From contig CALLMD010000031.1 in assembly GCA_938007935.1 (NCBI GenBank), forward strand, positions 62,001-126,000: a DNA stretch of 64,000 bases, in the 5' to 3' direction. This DNA comes from an uncultured Hellea sp. (lineage in GTDB: Bacteria > Pseudomonadota > Alphaproteobacteria > Caulobacterales > Maricaulaceae). Below the pieces are notes generated by a model. It worked only from the letters and a program-made list of their open reading frames with translations, searched no databases and was not told where the DNA came from. A program made the translations under genes and the position numbers. Shown here piece after piece: positions 59,511 to 64,000 of the stretch (the stretch's first letter is position 1; the number at the start of each line of letters is the position of its first letter).

Positions 59511-61040
59511 TTATCTCATGGAGAGCGCCACAAATTCACAGAGTAATTTTCGCGTCTCTCGCGGATCGATAATATCCTCAACGGCAAAGTGCTCTGCGGT
59601 TCTAAAGGGCGAGGTCACCTTAGCGAGGCGGTTTTTGATTTCAGCCAGTTTTTTCTCTGGGTTTTTAGATTTTGATAGCTCGCTTTGATAAGCGACCTCG
59701 ACGCCGCCATCGATAGGTAGGCTGCCCCAATCCCCGCTCGGCCAGGCAAAACGATATTGAAAGCGCGTATGGTCTGACATAGCCGCCCCCGCCACGCCAT
59801 AAGCCTTGCGGATAATGACATTGGCCCAAGGCACCGTCGATTTATAAATCGCGTTCATTGTCTCCACGCCGCGCCTGATAGTAGCGGTGCGCTCGGCCTC
59901 TAGCCCGATCATGAATCCGGGATTATCAACCAAGTGAATGACGGGCATCCCAAATTGCTCGGCGAGCGCAGTAAAGCGCTTGGCTTTCTCCGCCGTATCG
60001 GCTGTCCACGAGCCGCCTAAAAATGTTGGGTCAGAGGCGAGCACGGCAACGGGCCAGCCATCAAAGCGCGCAAAGGCCGTAATCACCGCCCGGCCCCAAC
60101 GCCGCCCCATTTCAAAGACGCTGCCTTTATCAGCAACCGCGTCCACAATACGGCGCATATTGTAGGCTTTAGATTTATCACGCGGCACAATCGTGGCGAG
60201 CTTCTCATCTGCGCGGTCTATGGGGTCATGATTGTCAGAGCGCAGCAAAGGCGCGCCCGCATAAGAGGGTAGATATGAGAGAAACCGCTTCGCCATCTCC
60301 ATCGCCTCGGCCTCGTCTTTGGCCTCATCATCGACAACGCCATTTCTTGTATGGATGATAGAGCCGCCAAGGCTTTCTTTATTTTGCGTCTCGCCCAGCG
60401 CGGCGACAACGGCGGGGCCAGCGGTAAAAATTTGCGAGAGCCCTTTGACCATGACGGAATAATGGCTGGCCACAACACGCGCCGCGCCAAGCCCTGCGGT
60501 CGGGCCCAACGCCAAAGCCACCACGGGCACGGTGTCGAGGTTTTTCACCACATGATCCCAGCCCGGCACAAAGGGGACATAGGTAAAACCCATATCTTCA
60601 ATCATTTTGACTGAACCGCCCCCGCCTGTCCCGTCAATCATGCGTATGAGCGGTAAGCGCATCTCATGAGCCATTTGCTCGGCTTGGGTAAATTTGCGGT
60701 GGATAGACGCATCCGCCGCCCCGCCCCGCACAGTAAAATCATCTGCCGTGGCCACAACAGGCTGTCCCGCAACATCCCCGCGCCCAAAAATAAAATTACT
60801 CGGCGCGAAGTCTGTCAAATCACCCTTGGCATCATAAGTGCCCTTGCCCGCAATTTTCCCGATTTCTCGAAAAGACCCATCATCAAGCAGCATGGCCATG
60901 CGCTCACGCACATTAAGCTTACCGCGGTCTTTTTGGCGCTTAAGTTTATCTGCGCCCCCCATTTTTTCTGCAAGTTTCTGGCGTCTTGCGAGTTCGCTCA
61001 GTTCGGATTTCCAGTCATTTGTCATATCTCTAAATGGCAA
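59511..61040 (-). CDS. Acyl-CoA carboxylase carboxyltransferase subunit (second copy)
   Basis: RGKLNVRERMAMLLDDGSFREIGKIAGKGTYD, GAARVVASHYSVMVKG, GLEAERTATIRRGVETMNAIYKSTVPWANVIIRKAYGVAGAAM. Confidence 0.92.
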   Translation of the reverse strand: MPFRDMTNDWKSELSELARRQKLAEKMGGADKLKRQKDRGKLNVRERMAMLLDDGSFREIGKIAGKGTYDAKGDLTDFAPSNFIFGRGDVAGQPVVATADDFTVRGGAADASIHRKFTQAEQMAHEMRLPLIRMIDGTGGGGSVKMIEDMGFTYVPFVPGWDHVVKNLDTVPVVALALGPTAGLGAARVVASHYSVMVKGLSQIFTAGPAVVAALGETQNKESLGGSIIHTRNGVVDDEAKDEAEAMEMAKRFLSYLPSYAGAPLLRSDNHDPIDRADEKLATIVPRDKSKAYNMRRIVDAVADKGSVFEMGRRWGRAVITAFARFDGWPVAVLASDPTFLGGSWTADTAEKAKRFTALAEQFGMPVIHLVDNPGFMIGLEAERTATIRRGVETMNAIYKSTVPWANVIIRKAYGVAGAAMSDHTRFQYRFAWPSGDWGSLPIDGGVEVAYQSELSKSKNPEKKLAEIKNRLAKVTSPFRTAEHFAVEDIIDPRETRKLLCEFVALSMR

Positions 61041-61108
61041 ACTCTATGCAAGACGTCTATGCAAAACTGTGGCTTGCAATCTTGCCCGCCAGAGCAGATA
61101 TCTAGCCT

Positions 61109-61993
61109 ATGTTTACCCGTGATGAATTCCTCTCCAAAATGCATGTTGAAGAGCTTGATGATCTTCTCTTCAGAGGTGAGCCCTTGGATTTAGGATTGCC
61201 CCGTGTTTTTGGCGGGCAGGTTCTCGGCCAAGCCCTGAATGCCGCCGTTAGAACCGTAGATAGCGAACGCCGCCCGCATTCCTTACACGGCTATTTTCTG
61301 CGACCCGGCGATATTAGCCGCCCGATTATCTATGAGGTCGACCCCATCCGTGATGGGCGGAGCTTTGCCACACGCCGCGTTGTCGCCAAGCAAAAGGGCC
61401 AAGCGATTTTTAATGCCTCTATCTCTTTTCACAAATTCGAAGATGGGCTGGATCATCAAATGGATCTACCCGCAGGCATTCCTGCGCCTCAAGATGTTCT
61501 ACCTGATCCAGAGCATTTAGAGGAACTGGCGAAGACCAGACCTGAACTGACAATAGATAAGCTGCGCTCATCGAGCCTTGTTTTTGATAAGTCGATTATT
61601 GATATCCGCACGCCCAAGCTTTTGAACATCTTGGTTCCGGGCGAATATGAGCCAGAATTCGGATTTTGGTTTAAGTTCCATGAAGAGATTGGGGATGATC
61701 CGATTATTCACCGCACCTTGCTTGCCTTTATTTCTGACAAAGCTCTGATGTCTGTCGGGATGATGCCGCATAATGTTGACCGCAAAACCCACCGCATGAT
61801 TGCGGCGAGTTTGGATCACGCCATGTGGTTTCATTCTGAGATACGCGTCAATCAATGGATTTATTATCATATTGATAGCCCCCGCTCGGCAAGGGCCCGC
61901 GACTTTGGCCGCGGCAGTTTTTACACAGAAACCGGCGAGCTGATTGCCTCAACTGCACAAGAAGGTCTTATCCGCGTTGTTGAAAGAGATTAG
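61109..61993 (+). CDS. tesB: Acyl-CoA thioesterase II (TesB-like)
   Basis: PRVFGGQVLGQALNAAVRTVDSERRPHSLHGYFLRPGDISRPIIYEVDPIRDGRSFATRRVVAKQKGQAIFNASISFH. Confidence 0.95.
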   Translation: MFTRDEFLSKMHVEELDDLLFRGEPLDLGLPRVFGGQVLGQALNAAVRTVDSERRPHSLHGYFLRPGDISRPIIYEVDPIRDGRSFATRRVVAKQKGQAIFNASISFHKFEDGLDHQMDLPAGIPAPQDVLPDPEHLEELAKTRPELTIDKLRSSSLVFDKSIIDIRTPKLLNILVPGEYEPEFGFWFKFHEEIGDDPIIHRTLLAFISDKALMSVGMMPHNVDRKTHRMIAASLDHAMWFHSEIRVNQWIYYHIDSPRSARARDFGRGSFYTETGELIASTAQEGLIRVVERD

Positions 61994-62024
61994 CTATGTT
62001 ATCCGCTAGCTAACGGAGGACATT

Positions 62025-62741
62025 ATGAAAGCATTCTATCTCACAGCCTTATCGGCGCTTACACTAGCGGCCTGTCAGCCCGCGACAACTTATGTTACAT
62101 CAGGAGAGGTCCCTATGGCTAAAATTCAAGTCACGGCCACGGGCAAAGCCAATATGGCCCCAGATATGGCCACAGTATCCGCCGGCGTTGTGACCCAAGG
62201 GAAAACCGCGCGCGAAGCCATGTTTGGCAATGCCACAAAAATGACCCGCGCCTTTGAAGAGTTAGAAGCGGCGGGCATCGAGAAGAAACATATCACAACG
62301 TCACAGCTCTCTCTCCAGCCCCGCTATAATTATCAAAACCGCCAAGCGCCAAAAATAGAAGGCTATGAGGCGCGCAACACTGTCTCTGCGAAAACATATG
62401 ATCTGGATAATGTCGGCGCGATGCTGGACGCCCTCGTCAAAGCAGGTGTGAACAATATTAACGGTGTGCAATTCTCGATTAAAGATTCCAAAGCTGCCAA
62501 AGAAAAAGCGCGTGAAGATGCCATTCGTGAGGCGCGGGCCAAAGCTGAAGCTATGGCTTCTGCTGCGGGCGTAAAGCTGGGTAAGCTAAAATCACTTTCT
62601 GAATCAGGTGGTAATTTCAGACCACAATCCGTGGCCTATGCCGCGCGGTCTATGGATATCGCTCAAGCTAGCACTCCTGTCTCGGCTGGCGAGCAAGAAA
62701 TAAGCGTTACCGTCAATATGAGCTATGACATCATAGAGTAG
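62025..62741 (+). CDS. SIMPL (DUF541) domain lipoprotein
   Basis: Lipobox LAAC; IQVTATGKANMAPDMATVSAGVVTQGKTAREAMFGNATKMTRAFEELEAAGIEKKHITTSQLSLQPRYNY. Confidence 0.93.
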   Translation: MKAFYLTALSALTLAACQPATTYVTSGEVPMAKIQVTATGKANMAPDMATVSAGVVTQGKTAREAMFGNATKMTRAFEELEAAGIEKKHITTSQLSLQPRYNYQNRQAPKIEGYEARNTVSAKTYDLDNVGAMLDALVKAGVNNINGVQFSIKDSKAAKEKAREDAIREARAKAEAMASAAGVKLGKLKSLSESGGNFRPQSVAYAARSMDIAQASTPVSAGEQEISVTVNMSYDIIE

Positions 62742-62754
62742 TGACCGGCTGCGC

Positions 62755-63243
62755 ATGGACGTCTTGATCCTGATAACAGGCGGCACGCTCGATAAGGTGC
62801 ATGATACTTTTACGGAGAGCCTTGTCTTTAACGAAAAGGGCGAGAGTCAGTTGCCTGATATTTTACGTGTTGGCCGCTGTGATCACCCTGCCCTGCATAT
62901 GGTGATGCAAAAAGATAGCCTTGATATGGATGATGAGGACCGAGCCGCTATTCTCAAGGCTGTCGCGGCGGCCAAAGAGGACCGAATTGTCATCACCCAT
63001 GGCACAGGTACGATGGAGCTTACGGCGAAATATCTTGACGGGAAAGTGGGCAATAAAACTGTCGTCCTGACAGGGGCAATGCGGCCGCACTCCCTTGGCA
63101 AATCAGATGCAGAGTTTAACCTTGGCGGCGCCATTATCGCCGCGCAGTCTCTGGATTATGGCGTCTTCGCCGTCATGAATGGCCGTATCTTTGAAGCGCA
63201 AAACCTACATAAAGATACGGATTTGGGACGGTTTGATGTTTAA
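62755..63243 (+). CDS. Stand-alone asparaginase N-terminal domain protein
   Basis: LILITGGTLDK, VITHGTGTMELTAKYL, VVLTGAMRPHSLGKSDAEFNLGGAI; stops at 162 aa. Confidence 0.88.
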   Translation: MDVLILITGGTLDKVHDTFTESLVFNEKGESQLPDILRVGRCDHPALHMVMQKDSLDMDDEDRAAILKAVAAAKEDRIVITHGTGTMELTAKYLDGKVGNKTVVLTGAMRPHSLGKSDAEFNLGGAIIAAQSLDYGVFAVMNGRIFEAQNLHKDTDLGRFDV

Positions 63244-64000
63244 AAATTACTTTCAAAATAGGCTTTTGTTTCGTCATTGGCAGCGAAGAATAATTCGACG
63301 CGGCGTTCACTCAGCGCTAAATCTTGTACTGTGCTGAATTCAGCGAGCATGGTGAAAAGGCTAAGCTCATGACCGCCCAGATTAACCTGCATAGTCAATA
63401 CAGCGCCATAATCAGAGAATGAGTCAATATCGCTATCTGTGATACGGCTATCATTTGCGAGCCGGTTATATAAATCCAGCAACGGACTTTCGGGGCCATC
63501 GCGCGATATCTCGGCGCGTAGGCGTAACAGAGTCCAAGTCGCAATGACCGACCAGTTCAGAAAACAAGGCTTGCTTGGCTCATCATTAAGTAAGGCGTCA
63601 ACGACGCAAAGCGAACCTTTGAAAGGAAAGAATTGCATCATTTGCTGCGCAGGAACATTCCCGCCCAGAATGTTCCACCCAGCATCAATAACAATCGCTG
63701 GCATAGGGGAATGGTTTTCCAGAATCGTCATTATAGCGCTCATGGCGGGCGCAAGGTCAGCATCATCCATCGGCAAAGCATGATATTCAGGCGCAAAGCC
63801 TGCGGCTAATAATGCCTCATTTATGGCTGGCCGTGGCATATCAAGAACACGCGCCAAGGTCATAACGCTTCCGCGGCTAGGCTTTGAGCGCCCGGTTTCC
63901 AAAAAACTTATATGGCGGCTGGATAGACCAGATTCTGTACTGAGCGCCAATTGACTAAATCGGCGAATATTTCGCCAATGCTTAATTAAATGTCCGAAAG
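63240..64000 (-). CDS. XRE-family regulator with MmyB-like ligand-binding domain, 5' end beyond the window
   Basis: The frame stays open past the ORF-track start: FGHLIKHWRNIRRFSQLALSTESGLSSRHISFLETGRSKPSR; MLTR-type C-domain (MPAIVIDAGWNILGGNVPAQQMM). Confidence 0.9.
   Translation of the reverse strand, partial: FGHLIKHWRNIRRFSQLALSTESGLSSRHISFLETGRSKPSRGSVMTLARVLDMPRPAINEALLAAGFAPEYHALPMDDADLAPAMSAIMTILENHSPMPAIVIDAGWNILGGNVPAQQMMQFFPFKGSLCVVDALLNDEPSKPCFLNWSVIATWTLLRLRAEISRDGPESPLLDLYNRLANDSRITDSDIDSFSDYGAVLTMQVNLGGHELSLFTMLAEFSTVQDLALSERRVELFFAANDETKAYFESNF

Noticed and set aside
62755-63243. Truncated asparaginase as a pseudogene
   Set aside because: Motifs are intact, the ORF ends cleanly, and stand-alone asparaginase N-domains of this length are known, so decay is not supported.
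63240-63950. ORF-track start of the XRE regulator at 63950
   Set aside because: The frame remains open to the window edge with good XRE sequence (FGHLIKHWRNIRRFSQLALST), so the TTG at 63950 is not the true start.

Overview
This window looks like an alphaproteobacterial chromosome segment; codon usage and gene content suggest a marine Hyphomonadaceae/Maricaulales-type organism, which is inference. About 0-17 kb is housekeeping: ychF, apt, GST, CCA-adding enzyme, NUDIX, and a MoxR/DUF58/BatA-DUF4159 operon. About 17.3-35.4 kb is a full alginate-utilisation locus: kdgK, eda, SDR, HIBADH-like reductase, hexuronate-type MFS, kdgF, PL17, PL6, a FadR-type GntR regulator, two TonB-dependent receptors, and a PL7 lyase split by a -1 shift at a T7 heptamer. 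Next to it is a divergent GH38-like lipoprotein with an apparently degraded metal site. About 38.4-49 kb is a leucine/isovalerate-type acyl-CoA catabolic cluster, whose biotin-carboxylase gene has a striking low-GC internal segment. About 49-53 kb holds three paralogous lipobox/beta-barrel surface proteins with low-complexity linkers. About 54-59 kb is a type I secretion operon whose TolC-like protein has a long N-terminal extension. One CAT-anticodon tRNA lies at 59.4 kb. The main candidates for new biology are: (i) a shared three-half-site operator plus GGTTGACA promoter module across the alginate locus, (ii) the in-register U_UUU_UUU split of the PL7 lyase, (iii) the atypical GH38-like/TonB receptor pair, (iv) the mosaic carboxylase gene, and (v) the lipobox/beta-barrel paralogue array. 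All family calls were made by eye from protein motifs; no database search was run.
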